Assembly (NCBI GenBank): GCA_022453515.1
Contig: JAJNNY010000049.1
Coordinates: 219,593 to 283,592, forward strand
Source of the DNA: Astrocystis sublimbata
Taxonomy: Eukaryota; Ascomycota; Sordariomycetes; Xylariales; Xylariaceae
Reading direction: 5' to 3'
DNA length: 64,000 nucleotides
Shown here: positions 18,183 through 29,785 of the stretch, piece after piece
Numbering within the stretch: position 1 is the stretch's first letter
How the letters are laid out: each line of letters begins with the position of its first letter
Program-made: the position numbers and the translations under genes
The notes under the pieces: generated by a model
The model's database searches: none
What the model saw: the letters and a program-made list of their open reading frames with translations, nothing else
Told to the model about the DNA's origin: nothing

Positions 18183-20579
18183 ATGGATCTCTGGAAGCAT
18201 GGCCATGGAGGAGTCACTGTACCACTAGTCAGCCCCAGGCCTATTGCTAACCAAACAACGCTGGATCCCCATGGTCCAAGCATCGATTCATCGGACAGTC
18301 ATTCATATACAATCGAGGATAAAGCTACTCTACGCAATCGTGCACATTGGTTTTCGGATATCATGCTTACCGAAGGTGGGAGTAGAGTAAGCGTTGCATC
18401 GTAAGGCATACTGAACCACCCTCGACTAACACTCAATGTGACGCAGATGTCCCGCATTGGCCCTGTGACTTGGCTGCAGAATCGGCTGTCTGAAGCAGCC
18501 GACACAGTGCTTTTAGCACTCAACACACGCCCAAATGGACGCACTGAACCCCCAATCACTTTTGACGCAAGTTCGCAAGAGCGTCTCTCCAAATTTGGCT
18601 CCCATGGAAAGACTGGAACCAGCCTCACAGGTCACGATGTTTCACGCTCTAGGCTACAAGCGAAGATTTGCCAGCAAATTCGGAAAAACTACAACGAAGA
18701 AGCCAAGGCCTGGTTCCTACCTTTTCCAATGCTGGTGCGGCTCTTGAACCGTAAGGTTGTGGAACGTCAGCTTGCTAGATCAGACTCATTCCTTGAGAAA
18801 AAGTCACAAAACGTTCTTGAGCGACTAAGGTTCCAATTTCCAAGAGACAACACGAGACCGGAAGCCATACGTGCCCAAGCAGGGATTATAATTGGAGATT
18901 TTGATCAACTTTCACTGACAAATGCAATTCGACATTGGAATGGCAGGTCAGATCGAGATGATTCGGTACATAAGAAATCTTATCTGAAGATTATGGCCAT
19001 TCTCATCTTGATAGAAAGACCGTTTAGGATCAAGCTCTTCATTGAGGAAGAGATCTGCGATCAAGATCTTCCACTTGTTCTATGTGAACAAGATCCAACG
19101 TCCGCCATACCCAGGGAACTTCGCAAAAAAGATTCACTCCATGTGCGGTTGAAATGTTTCGAAGGCTGGTCGGACGCTACAGTCGTGAGGTTTGAACAAA
19201 GTCAGTGGTCGCTTCTCGCACCTGGATTTGAGACCGCAAAAAGAAAAGATGTCCCTCATTACAAGTTCGATCGGAAAAGGATCCTGCCATTCAAATCTAT
19301 CAAGAACACCGCACAAAGGGGGGGTGGGTTTAGTCTAGTGCGTAAGGTTGAGATTCATCGAAGCCATCATGCCTTCACCAGCAGCAAAGTGAGTACCTCG
19401 TCCTGCCCGAGAACCCTTGCTCTTACCATCATACACGACGATAAGGCACTATGCGCAAGATGCTAAGTCGAATAGATATCTGGGCAATTCTTCGCCATCA
19501 AAGAGCTTAAGGGCTCACAGAGCCAAAACATGTTCAAGAGGGAGGTTGCAGCACTGAAGAGACTAAGTGGCGACGCTCATCCCTATCTCATTTCTCTACT
19601 TGGGACCTACGAGATAGATGGAACATACAGTCTCATTTTTCCCTGGGCAGAAGGGGATCTATCTCAATATTGGCAGCAAGAACGAGGGCTGGTGGAAAAA
19701 TCAAAGAAGCATCTCAGGTGGATATCTAAGCAGTGCCAGGGAATTGCTGAAGGTCTCTCATACATACACCGACTTGAGACAACATCTGGGAGCTCCCTGA
19801 TTGATCACGGCTTTCTCCCGGCATTCATACAGGAGTCTGGTATGGCGGGACCTGATACCCACAGAAGAGCGACAACAACGAAGCTCCGTCTGTTTGGTTT
19901 ACACGGAGACTTAAAACCGCAGAACATTCTGTGGTTCCCAGATTACAGCAGCCCGATTGGTAGAATGAGGGGACTGCTGAAGATCACTGACTTTGGGTTT
20001 GCAGAGTTCAGTATTGACGAAACCATGAACAGTCGGCCAGAAGATCGCGCCATCAATCTGACATATCATCCACCCGAATCCAAACTGAACACTGATGTTA
20101 TCGGCTGTTCATACGACATCTGGTCTCTGGGATGTGTCTATCTAGGGTTCATTGCATGGTGGCTTAGTGGCCACGATAGCATTGTGACGTTCTTCACTAG
20201 TCGATTGCAGCGTCCTGTCGATTTGAATCCATGGACGGATGTTAGCTACAAAAGCGATGCCTTCTTTGAAATTGCACTGAACCATAAGACTGGCCATCTT
20301 AGTGCCAACGTCAAACAATCTGTTACAAAGGTTTGTGTTTGTGTTCCGTACTATATAATACTTCTGACACCTTTCTAGTTTCTTGATGAGATGAAACATT
20401 CGATCCGGCGCCGGCGAATCCGAAAGTTTTTGATCGGCTTTCTGGAACTGATTCAAGATCACATGCTAGTGGTTGAAAATCAAATGAATAGGGGCTCAGG
20501 TCCTCATCGCAAAAGCTCCACGAACGTTGCACTGGCACTGGAAACCATGCGCAGTGATCAAGGTTGGATTGATACTTAA
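18183..20579 (+). CDS. Protein kinase, paralogue of the kinase half of the kinase-HET gene
   Basis: 733 aa in four exons: 18183-18386, 18447-19388, 19476-20330 and 20379-20579, all phase 0. The ATG at 18183 opens exon 1; the second exon alone would start at a GTG. The N-terminal 380 aa have no recognised domain but share with the neighbour a QWxxLxPxF...LPF block just before the kinase. Kinase: FAIKEL (catalytic Lys), LHGDLKPQNILWF (HGD not HRD), TDFGFAEF (DFG intact), YHPPE and DIWSLGCV. An intron sits immediately before FAIKEL in the same place and phase as in the neighbour, supporting common origin. There is no HET domain. The C-terminus is uncertain: a splice from 20563 to an AG at 20631 would end it at 20657. 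Likely an intracellular signalling kinase; substrate unknown. Confidence 0.8.
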
Positions 20580-20751
20580 GTACTTAACATAATTAGCTTC
20601 CTGACCCGGCAATCTAACACCTTGACATCAGATAGTAAGTCTGATGAACCTAGGTAGTGTAATACAATATTCTATAACAAACATGTTTGAAGTTTATTTT
20701 GAGATTCCCATGACAATGCAAGGCGAACGAAAGCATAATCACGTACCTCAA

Positions 20752-23700
20752 TCATTCTGGCTGATGCATCTTCTCCTTTTCAATAACGAAAATTCCAAAG
20801 CGACTAACCCCCGCCTCATTCTCTCCTCCGTATGTCTTTCCCTCCTCGTCCGGTAAGTTTCCCCAACCCATCCAGAAGTGAGCATCAGGACCCCCCGGTA
20901 TAGGGTCGGTGGCATCTGGGGCTAGCTCATTAAAAATGTTGCCGCCGAAAAGGAGAGCGGCGACAGATGCTATGGTAGTAGGACTGCGCGGCAGTACGTT
21001 GGCGGGAGGGCTCAACACCCAGCCGGTGACGAATAGAATGAGCGAAGTAGCTAGTAGTGCGACCAGAATATGCGTGGATGTCGCGTCCTGGACAACCCGA
21101 TGTCTACCTTTGGCATCAGTAACAGTAGCGTTGACCGTGCGCTGGGTGTCTTCATCATCGGAAAGCCTTGGAAAAGCAAAGGTGGTCATTGTGCTATTTG
21201 GGTCATTGACAACTCTCTCAGTTGTGGGCTGGAGCATCACTGCAAGTCGCTGCGCTGAAATGATGCCATTGTGAAGCTTGATGGCATCAATGACGTCGTC
21301 ATGCTTCGACGGGTCTCCCAGAGTTGAGGCAGGGATTGCCCAAGGAGAAGTCAGAAGCACCGCGAAAAAGGCATCGACAGCCTCGATAACATTGACTGAG
21401 AAAATGCCGAGGCCGTGCCCGCCCCAAAGCTCAAATGAACTTGCGGTAATGTTGTTAATAGTTATGTTTTTTACTGTATCTTCGAGAGGTTGCGGCGGAT
21501 TACGAGCATCCAGCTGGAATTCGGTGCCGATGTAGGTCGCGTTGACGAGGAGGGCCTCGAGGATCATCGTGCAACTAATGGCTGCAGCATGCTTCACGGA
21601 GAACGTATTTTTTTCGCGCTCAAAATGAGCCCAGAGGTAAGTGAAAATGTTGGAATCGTCATTGGTAGCTGATATGCCAAAATAAGTTGCGTTGGGGTCT
21701 AGAAACGGACTGCCAAGCCAGAGCGGATCAAGGCCGTCAATTCGCGGGGTGAGAAAATATTCATCCACACGGTCATGTATTGGGTGATATACGTGGACTC
21801 GGGTAGGATCATGGGATATGCATTCCAGTTTTGGTCGAATTGCTGGGACAATAGCTGAAATAGTTGTTGCTGTGCTATCGAACTTGGGAATCTCGGTTAT
21901 AGTAGCACTAGGTTCCAAAAAGACCAGATCTTTGTATGTGAAACGGGGAAAAGAGTAGTTGCTCTGGAGGATGAGGCTGGGGATTTCCAGACATGGACTA
22001 GAAGCGTAACCCACGCCTGTGTCGTCAACACATCCATTGAGGGTAAAGGGGTGATTGTGATTGTATTTAAGTGTCAGGAATGTTGCCGTTGGCATCTGGA
22101 GAGCTTGAAATAGGGATGCGGAAAAGTTAGTGAAAAAGGACGCAACGAGGAAAGCTGTTGTGGTACATAAAGCCCAAAAAGCTCTAACTTTGAATTGTCG
22201 AAATACTGCAAAGGGGACAGTCATGTCAAGAAACTCGAGTTGCTCAAAAACAGCTCGAGGTGTCTTCTTAACGAGAGTCATATACGGAATCAATGTTCTT
22301 ATCTGGAAGTCGACAGCTGAGAAAGCCATAGATATAATCCCAAGAATGAGCGCAGGAACTATAGTCCATGCGTACTGTAGATAGGTATTAATGTTGACGT
22401 CCCCAAGGCCTTTCTCAATATTTGATTTGAGCAGAAATAACTCCAAAGTAACAATGAGGCCAATAGTACTCAAACAGAGCGTAAGTCGACAGACGGGATG
22501 CAAAATGAGAGGATACAAGGATTTCGAAGAATTTTGAGGGAAATGAGCCGATGTCCCACTATCGATTACGTGGAATTGGAAGTGTTTAGATTCTTGGGCA
22601 TCGAAATAGCCACAGTAAAATCTAGAATCTGCGAGTAGATGGAGAAGCTGCTCCTTGTCTGAAGCCCCTGCATGCTGCAGTTGTATCGAAAGTTCCTCGC
22701 TATACCGAAGAATTGAAGTGAAGTCTTGGAGTGTGGCTACACCGCATGGCAGAAATCCTTTTCCGGGAACTAGGAAGACCGCGATGGCTATGAGCACTAC
22801 ACAGGATACACATAAAGCCACGGTCAGTTGAGAAACCCAGCACCGTAAGATCAGACGATTTTCGTTTAAGGTGATAGATCCCAGAGTCGCAGTATGAGGA
22901 GGGGTCGGGGCCATGAGATATAGTTTTGCAAGAATTGCGCCTAGTTGCTGATAGTAGTTCTCAACTACCCTCTGTAAGACGCTAGCATCAAACAGATCGG
23001 CAGCCTGTGTCCCAGGCTCAAGCTGAGAATTTAATGCCGTGAACATGTCAGGATCAACGTCCACGGGAAGGTTCGAGATGTTAATCGACTGCCCAGTAGT
23101 CCAATCATCGATGGCGGTAGAGATTCCTTTGTGTCGCCACAAAATATCCCAAGCTGTGACTGATCCTAGAAGGGTGCGTGATGTCCCCGGGACGGGATGA
23201 ATAGACTTCGTTTGCGTAAAGTTTCGAGTCACTTGAATTTTTTCAATTGCATACTCCGGCACGCAGACAATGGTTGTCGATTGGGTGAGAATGCCAATTC
23301 TAGGATTGGTTGTTGCATCTTTGCTGAGGACAGAATCTCGACCGGCAGCTTTGGTAAAACATTCTGTATGGTAGGTCATGTTGCCAAACATCACCAGAAT
23401 CCGTTTCCCCTCATCGCCCAATATTGAATCGCACTGCACTTGTTGGAACTTTGCAAATACCGTCGAGTTGCTCTGGCCTAATCTTCTTTCGAAAACCCCT
23501 GGCAGACTCGCAAGTGAAACATTGCATCTAGGTGATGATATAGTTAAGTCGAGCATCGCAGTTGCTTTTGGAACCTCGGTCATATCGCTCGTATAGTTGT
23601 GAGGCCGGTAACTTCCCGGCTGAGGGGCTATCGCTCCTGCTAATGTAACGTTGGCGGGTTTGCACTGCATTGAGTTGACCAAACCGTCAACTATCACTTG

Positions 23701-24474
23701 CGTTGCTGCGATTTCTGGGAGTTCTGTCTGCACGGACTGAAACGCATAATTTCTGGATATGCCATTCGGAAACACGAAGTCGGGGTTCTGTGACTGATGG
23801 ACCATATGAATAGCAAGAGGACCCACGGGCAGAATGCCGCGTGGACTGTCAACAAACTCATCAACCAGGTTCATAGAATAGGCGACTTGAGAAACTCCTA
23901 TCCACGAGAGAGTTATTAAGCCACTCGATAAGATGATCAAGACTTTGAGGGTCATCAATATCGTTAACGTGATGGACACAATGAAATCTCGGTTCCATAA
24001 CGACAACCATGTGGCGTATATAGACAATGGGGAAACGTAGTCGAGAAAAACAGTACGGCAAGGAGGTGCGTAACCCTGCGATAGACGTATCCACGGGGTC
24101 ACTATTTTGCTCTGATGTTCGACACGCGCCCATAGAGCGGCTATGAGCGTCAGGAAAGCGGTTGGGCCGTACGTCCATAGGTAATGTTGACGAGAGTCTG
24201 CCGTGCCAAGTCCCTGATGTTGATTGGAGATGGCAAGCATTGACTCAATGGCAACGATGATAATGATGAAGACAGACATAAATCCAAATAAGACAGACCG
24301 ACGCAGATAAAACGGTCGCCACAATCGAGATAGTGTATTGCCGTGAGATGCATGGAAAGTATCCTGAGAGATTTTCGCCGGTCCATCGTCAGTCTGTGAC
24401 TCCCCAGAGAGCTGTGAACATTCTTGACCATGGACAATATTGTTTTCAGCCGATGGATTCGTTGTCAATGACAT
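20752..24474 (-). CDS. DUF3433 large multi-pass membrane protein
   Basis: Uninterrupted 1240-aa frame. The frame opens at a GTG (24540); the first ATG is 24474. A polar N-terminus of about 60 aa precedes hydrophobic segments (VLFGFMSVFIIIIVAIESML, YGPTAFLTLIAALW, FIVSITLTILMTLKVLIIL). A long ectodomain with many N-x-S/T sites follows, then a central membrane cluster (LTVALCVSCVVLIAIAVFLV and others), a second glycosylated ectodomain, and a last segment near HILVALLATSLILFVTGWVL. The duplicated arrangement of membrane block plus ectodomain matches the fungal DUF3433 family, whose function is not established. It is convergent with the kinase gene, with 172 bp between their coding ends. Likely plasma-membrane or endomembrane. 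Confidence 0.85.
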   Translation of the reverse strand: MSLTTNPSAENNIVHGQECSQLSGESQTDDGPAKISQDTFHASHGNTLSRLWRPFYLRRSVLFGFMSVFIIIIVAIESMLAISNQHQGLGTADSRQHYLWTYGPTAFLTLIAALWARVEHQSKIVTPWIRLSQGYAPPCRTVFLDYVSPLSIYATWLSLWNRDFIVSITLTILMTLKVLIILSSGLITLSWIGVSQVAYSMNLVDEFVDSPRGILPVGPLAIHMVHQSQNPDFVFPNGISRNYAFQSVQTELPEIAATQVIVDGLVNSMQCKPANVTLAGAIAPQPGSYRPHNYTSDMTEVPKATAMLDLTISSPRCNVSLASLPGVFERRLGQSNSTVFAKFQQVQCDSILGDEGKRILVMFGNMTYHTECFTKAAGRDSVLSKDATTNPRIGILTQSTTIVCVPEYAIEKIQVTRNFTQTKSIHPVPGTSRTLLGSVTAWDILWRHKGISTAIDDWTTGQSINISNLPVDVDPDMFTALNSQLEPGTQAADLFDASVLQRVVENYYQQLGAILAKLYLMAPTPPHTATLGSITLNENRLILRCWVSQLTVALCVSCVVLIAIAVFLVPGKGFLPCGVATLQDFTSILRYSEELSIQLQHAGASDKEQLLHLLADSRFYCGYFDAQESKHFQFHVIDSGTSAHFPQNSSKSLYPLILHPVCRLTLCLSTIGLIVTLELFLLKSNIEKGLGDVNINTYLQYAWTIVPALILGIISMAFSAVDFQIRTLIPYMTLVKKTPRAVFEQLEFLDMTVPFAVFRQFKVRAFWALCTTTAFLVASFFTNFSASLFQALQMPTATFLTLKYNHNHPFTLNGCVDDTGVGYASSPCLEIPSLILQSNYSFPRFTYKDLVFLEPSATITEIPKFDSTATTISAIVPAIRPKLECISHDPTRVHVYHPIHDRVDEYFLTPRIDGLDPLWLGSPFLDPNATYFGISATNDDSNIFTYLWAHFEREKNTFSVKHAAAISCTMILEALLVNATYIGTEFQLDARNPPQPLEDTVKNITINNITASSFELWGGHGLGIFSVNVIEAVDAFFAVLLTSPWAIPASTLGDPSKHDDVIDAIKLHNGIISAQRLAVMLQPTTERVVNDPNSTMTTFAFPRLSDDEDTQRTVNATVTDAKGRHRVVQDATSTHILVALLATSLILFVTGWVLSPPANVLPRSPTTIASVAALLFGGNIFNELAPDATDPIPGGPDAHFWMGWGNLPDEEGKTYGGENEAGVSRFGIFVIEKEKMHQPE

Positions 24475-25218
24475 TGTCGTGGTTGCGTTTTGAAGTTTGA
24501 GTACCCAGAGGCGTGAGCTTTCTGGGAGTTGCCTACACACCAGCTGCTACTTATGTCAGGGGTGGATTTCCGAATCAACCGTGGCTATACTATGCTACCT
24601 ACACCAAGCCAAAGAATAAATATTTACGCAAGCAAAACCAGCAGAAGATTGAGGCGCAATCCTGCAACCCGATCCAAAGTCGTGCTTAGATTCTGCGTGG
24701 CAGTACCAATTGGCGTAGGACTAATACGTACATTAACCTTGATTGGACAATATCCGACAGGTTCCTCCTCCTTGGCATTCCAAATCCAGCGAATCATAGA
24801 CGGTCTTTTCTCGAGACAGTCCCATTGCCAGTGGCTATGCCTCATCTTACACTGTATCTTACTTGCATTTGGGTGTGCATTTGGGGGCGAGGGGCGAAGC
24901 TCGATGCCAGAGAGCGGACCCTAACCAAAAGACCCAGAAGACTTCTATGTGGTCACTCCCAATGTTACGCTGCCCATTTCATTAAATAGAGACTCAGACA
25001 TTACAGGACAGGTGTTTGAAAGGAGGCCAGAACAGGACGAACATCTTACCATACACATGGAGATCTATACCGTCCTTGTTCACGTAGTATAATTTTCTGA
25101 AAAAAAAAAAAAAAGATTCGGCGGTGCTACAATACGTATTCTAATCATATGCTGAAACAGGAGAGCCTAGATAAGCAGAAGAACAGCCCATGTTTTAAGG
25201 AACTTTTGATTCCGAATT
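24475..25218. other. Intergenic
   Basis: 744 bp upstream of the DUF3433 gene and downstream of the next minus-strand gene. It includes a run of 15 A (25100-25114) about 105 bp past the neighbour's stop. No gene recognised. Confidence 0.4.
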
Positions 25219-26245
25219 TCAACTGACTGGCTCGTCACGTTCCCTCAATCCGCCATTTTCCACTTTGGCCTCATCGCTGTCTTTAGGCCAAAACTTGTGA
25301 ATAAGCTCCTCTGGAAGCGCTTCATCGTTCTCTTTTAACCTGTAGATTTGCAGGCTTCGGTCACTCGATTGTCTCATGCAAACTGCTTTGCACTGCTTGG
25401 CGCCGCTTCGGCGCACAGCTTCTCGAAGCCGAGACAGAAGCGACACCAATTTTCCCAATTCGTCCTGGTATCTCCTTTCCCAATCCGCGAACTCATTCTG
25501 AACGTTGACGACTGTATATCGGTAAAACCTTTCAAACCAGCGCCAACCTGTGATGAGCCAGGGCGTCCGGCCAAACCAAAGCTGAGGCATAGATCTGTCG
25601 AGTTCCCTCTTTTCAAAAGTAGTCTTGAGTTCTGCTGCCATACACTGAGGCGCGACTTTGATCAAATGATCAGCACTGCCTGTTTCTCCCCCCTGATAAA
25701 GGGCATCGACCTGAAAAGAGACCACACAGTTTAGATCCCCAAGCTTGTATTGCAAAGCATGGTAATATCCCCCGGCATCCTCAAATCCTTCAGGCAGCTT
25801 AGTGAAAGTCTTTTCAAACGATTGGCCGTATTTCTTCCTATCTCTCTTTCCTCCTGAAGTGTTGAGTGCAAATTTGCCGTAGCCGTTGATGAACAAGGTG
25901 TTGTTGATGATTCTCATATTCAGACAAAACTCGTCCTCGTTGTTGTCGCTGCAAAAGTCGAGAAGGTGCGTCAAGCTGTACCGATTCGCTACAATGTCGA
26001 CTTGACTAAAGTCTGTACCCGAGCCTGCAACCTCAGCCGCTTGGAGAAGAGGCTTGAAGGGATACTGCGGCAATTCTCTTGCGCGAGATGGGGAATTGGG
26101 GGCATATTTATTATCGGATTTCAGGATTCTTGATAGAGCCACAGGCTGTCAGAATGGTGCAACCCCTATTGTCATTTATGTCAGTTATTCAGATTCGCTT
26201 CGTTGATCGATGTGGAAGTGTCAGTACCAGGGGTTTGGATTGCAT
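25219..26245 (-). CDS. Fungal conserved protein with possible PD-(D/E)XK nuclease-like core
   Basis: 314 aa in a proposed two-exon model: 26245-26228 (six codons from ATG) and 26145-25219. Intron 26227-26146 uses a weak GTACTG donor and a CTGACAG acceptor; the start is the least certain part. The frame without splicing opens only at a GTG. Seen: VSFQVDALYQG followed about 30 residues later by AAELKTT, which is the D...ExK spacing of PD-(D/E)XK enzymes, then PQLWFGRTPWLITGW and a basic, probably helical C-terminus. Members of this fungal family are often mislabelled 'geranylgeranyl pyrophosphate synthetase'; there is no DDxxD prenyl-diphosphate motif here. Nuclease activity is inference only. 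Confidence 0.6.
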
Positions 26246-27142
26246 CTTTATCCGGGCTTAGATAGCTGTAGGTGCAGACGAGATTGTGGGGACCTGCGCT
26301 CGAAACGCTTTCACAACATGGCTTCACAGTTTCCGGTGATATTGTTGCAAAGGCTTTTTTTTCCTTTGATGTCTCCAAACAACAAATCGCTATTGTTGGC
26401 ATTGCGAGCGCGTCGACGAACCATGATTGTGTGTTTTGCGTCGAGAGCTGTTGACTGAGGGTTCTAGGGTTTGGGAAGGAGAAGTATGGGACAACAAACG
26501 AAGGAAAAGCCATGAATGTTTCCTGGGGCTGCAGCCTCGCTTGGGCCAGTGAATTCTATTGAAAAGCTTCGCTGCACCTTACGGGCCTTATCGGCAGCGT
26601 GCAGCTGGTCCTGATATTTTAATTTGAGCGTTGTGAATAGGGCGCATGCATATATCCAGTGAATGGTGACACAACATAGCGCTAACAGCCTGGTAATATC
26701 AAGAGCATCACATTTAGCGTGTACAGCGCTACCTCACATTTCCCAAACTACCTAGGTACATTACTATTCCGTTTTTCTTGCATCAAAATTGACACTCGGG
26801 GTCATCAATAATTGAATTTGCTCGACAAGTGTTGACACAGTAATCATGGCCTGGGCGTGTTCCCTTGTTATCAGAGATTACCCTAGAAATGCCAAGTCTT
26901 TACAGTATCAAGACAGTAAATGACTTCTTCTCGCACGTGCTCGTCTCCAAATGGAAATTAGCCTCCCGGTTGAGAGGCAGCTCAATGCAAAGAACCAATC
27001 TTTACTCATATCGAGAGGGCATTCGAGAATCACACACCTCAGCTCACTATATTAACTTGTCACAGCATTCCACATCAGAGTATTACGACCCCAAGCGCTT
27101 CGGCCATCCCACATCATCCTGCCACGTCAATACTGAACAACA
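26246..27142. promoter_or_regulatory. Divergent intergenic region
   Basis: 897 bp between two divergent starts. An open frame at 26181-26513 (minus) overlaps the proposed first exon in another frame; I found no in-phase splice joining it to the nuclease-like gene. Nothing else recognised. Confidence 0.35.
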
Positions 27143-28367
27143 ATGTCATCATCATCATCAACAGCGCGGTCGATTCTTGACCGTGTTTACCTGGTCTACT
27201 TCGTGATCCACATCCCCATCCTCTTCTGTAAGCATTCGTTTCATTTCCATCAGTCACTTTACCTCAAGCCCGCCCGATGAGCGCTCATACCCGATACCCT
27301 TCATCTGTCTCTTTGCATGCACAATTGCTGGTTGATTGAAAGTCCGTCTGGCACATGATAAGCTCACCGCCTATCTTATGACGATCTTATCGCAGCCACG
27401 GCGACAACTCATTTCGTACGAAGACTGTCATTCATCTTACAGGCGCGATGGGATAAGCAGAACAGAACTCTGTTTCCCAATCCCCAAACCCTCATCTCAT
27501 GCGACGACAGCCACATGAACCTCCGGCTCCGATGAGAAGACACGGAGGCAGACCCCGCGCCCCCCTCCATCATCCTCTCTCATTCCTCCTCGCCTCCCCA
27601 TCCCAACCTTCCTCACCCCATTCATTCCCTCTCGCCCACCCTCACCAAACCCAAACCCAAACCCAAACCCAAACCTCACATACCCAATCCCATCCCCCAA
27701 CATACTAACATACTACCTAACAAACAAACAAGAAAACTAACAAACCCTCCCACCCCCAGGCGTCGACCTAGTCCCCCTCTACCCCCCCTCGCTCTGGGTT
27801 CCGCCCTCCTCCCCCCTCCACATCCTCTCCTCCCTACGCACCTACTACATCACGACCTACAACGACCAATTCTTCCTGCCGCCACCCGCTTCGATCCCGT
27901 CGTTTTTCAAACTCTTTGCCTTCCTCGAGCTCGTGATCCATTTGCCCGTCTCAGTTTGGGCTGTTTCTGCTCTCACGCGGAAAAATGAGAAAGGGGGGAG
28001 AGAAGGAGGGAGGCTATCAGGTAGCGCAGAATTACTGCTCTTAGTGTACGGCTTCGAAACAGCCCTGACGACAGCGACCTGCATGTACGACATCTACCTC
28101 TGGGACCCGGCGGTCGTGACGGCGGCGCAGAAGACGACGCTGCTGGCGGGGCTTTATGGGGGGTATCTGGCGCTTGGTACGTGTGTTCAATTCAATTGCC
28201 CCTCTCACTTTCTGATCAGATCCTTTCCGAATTTTCAAGTCAGCTAACGATGCCTGTCCTCCTCGTTAGCTGTGATTCTGACTGTGGACATGTACGCGCG
28301 GGTACTGGGGCGTCTGAACGCGGTTGACGACGCTGCTGCTGCAAGGAAGGCCAAGAAGGCGCAGTAA
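27143..28367 (+). CDS. EXPERA-domain membrane protein, TMEM97/sigma-2 receptor family
   Basis: 199 aa in three exons: 27143-27227, 27760-28176 and 28270-28367. Intron 1 is 532 nt, unusually long for this window, and carries a hexanucleotide repeat. Splices are GTAAGC...CAG and GTACGT...TAG, both phase 1. Seen: first membrane helix VYLVYFVIHIPILFCVDLVP, an FFLPPP...FFKLFAFLELVIHLPVSVWA segment, a third around ELLLLVYGFETALTTATC and a fourth LLAGLYGGYLALAVILTV, ending in a lysine-rich AAARKAKKAQ tail (possible ER retrieval, K-x-K-K-x type). Four helices, about 170-200 aa and an acidic residue in helix 1 match TMEM97-like EXPERA proteins, which are ER proteins linked to sterol handling. The Ser codon run at the N-terminus is a TCA repeat. 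Confidence 0.85.
27645..27675. repeat. AAACCC hexanucleotide tract
   Basis: About five AAACCC units in intron 1 of the TMEM97-like gene. One base short of the plant-type telomere unit CCCTAAA. Most likely an ordinary microsatellite. Confidence 0.9.
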
Positions 28368-28761
28368 ATGGTGCATGCATGCTCTCAAGATATGTCATTG
28401 GCAACCCGTTGAGTCATAGCTCTGAGCCTGTATGTACTGTGTATCATATTCGCGGGGAAAATGTGTAATTGCACTTCCTGTAGTCCGATGGTTATGAGAT
28501 CAACGAGCCTAGCGTTTTTTCAACAAAATAGTAACTTTGTACACTGCCATCTGAAAATGCATTGTTTTGAGTGTGCTCGCGCCAGTGGCCGTAACTCCTA
28601 ATGCTACAACCAGCCCGAATGAGGCCACAATCAATCAAGACTCCCACCATAAGTACCTAGTACAGTCCTCGTAATCTATAAGCATGGATATATGTACAAA
28701 ACGCATTTCGTCTTATTCTTTCCCTTCTTTCTTTCTTTCTTCCCTTCCTTCTGTTGACCCC
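28368..28761. other. Intergenic, convergent 3' ends
   Basis: 394 bp with a pyrimidine-rich stretch (TTTCTTTCTTTC type) near 28720-28750. No gene recognised. Confidence 0.4.
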
Positions 28762-29785
28762 CTAATCAATACGCTTCGAATACCCCCACCCATTCCCAAC
28801 ACCGACCCCCTTGCCATTAACCCCATACCCCAACGGCGTCGCGCCCCCCAGGCCCCGTCCACGCAGCCTCTTAGGCAATATGACGCCGAAAAAGTAAGCT
28901 CCGGAGCCCAGCACGCCCGCGATGAAGGAGACCAGGGCATAAAACACAGTACTAGCGTAGATATGGCCGCCCATGCCCTGCCACTCGACCTTGCCCTCGG
29001 TCTTGGGCAGCGCGGGCGTCGGAAACCACCTGACACTAAAGCTCAGGGGCAGCGGGTCGCCAATAACGAGGCGCCGCGTGTGCGAGCCGGCCATGTGGCT
29101 CAGGGGGCTGGTGCTGTAGGCGGCGCCGCTGTCGAGGACGCCCGAGTCGTGCGGGTGGATGTGGTGCTTGGGGGTGCTGTGCAGCAGGACGTTGAGGTGC
29201 GTGCTGATGTGCATGTGCGAGAGCTGCAGCGTCCCCGCTAGCGCGAAGACGAGCGGGATGTACTCGGGGTCGGACGGCGCTTCGCCGATTCGCTCGACGT
29301 GCGGCGAGGGCCGCGAGGGGAGGCGGCAGGCGAGGGGCGCGTCGCTGTGGATGTAGAACTCGAGCAGGTGGAAGAAGGGGTCGTCGATCATGGGCACGGT
29401 GCAGTTGAGCTCCGTCTCGATGCCGTAGTGGAACTCGAGCGGCTTGCCCGTCTCGTTGCATATGGGGAAGGGGATCCATTGGATCTCGTCGCGCGCGTCT
29501 TGGATGTGCTCGCCTGTTTCTCTGCGGGTGGGAAGCGGCGGTTAGTGGTTGCGTGTTGCGATGGCGTTGACGAGGTGGGAAAGGGATGAAGGGCAGGTAA
29601 GGGAAGGCAAAGGGAGGGTTGGAGATGGCTTACATGCTGCGGTTCATGCACTCGACGGGTATGGAGGCGCCATAGTGGTAGGAGGGGAGGGCGCCCTCTT
29701 CCAGGCTGGAGGATGCGACGGCCAATTGGGCGAGGAAGGGCAGCGCAGCCACGCCGAGGGTAAGGCGGGCTATTAACGACGGCAT
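28762..29785 (-). CDS. Type I membrane protein of the secretory pathway, family not recognised
   Basis: 303 aa in two exons: 29785-29634 and 29521-28762 (intron GTAAGC...CAG, phase 2). Seen: N-terminal signal peptide (LTLGVAALPFLAQLAVASS), a lumenal or external region with Cys in VECMN, PICNET, ELNCT and ACRLP, several N-x-S/T sites, and one C-terminal membrane helix (STVFYALVSFIAGVLGSGAY) followed by a basic, Gly-rich tail. The topology and the lumenal Cys pattern recall ER assembly subunits such as PIG-X/Pbn1, but I cannot assign it. The neighbour on the plus strand is the TMEM97-like ER protein, convergent. Confidence 0.75.

Noticed and set aside
20632..20634. Another AG-ATA-GTAAGT triplet after the second kinase
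   Set aside because: Resembles the microexon pattern, but the next AG is only 19 bases on and nothing protein-like follows; more likely part of a short last exon or chance.
25219..26245. Geranylgeranyl diphosphate synthase, a label common for this family
   Set aside because: No DDxxD motifs; the visible D...ExK pattern and sequence do not fit a prenyltransferase.
27645..27675. Interstitial telomere repeat
   Set aside because: Unit is AAACCC, not the fungal TTAGGG/CCCTAA; treated as a microsatellite.
28684..29589. Long plus-strand frames opposite the type I membrane protein gene
   Set aside because: GC-rich antisense shadows; the minus strand has signal peptide, spliced frame and membrane helix.
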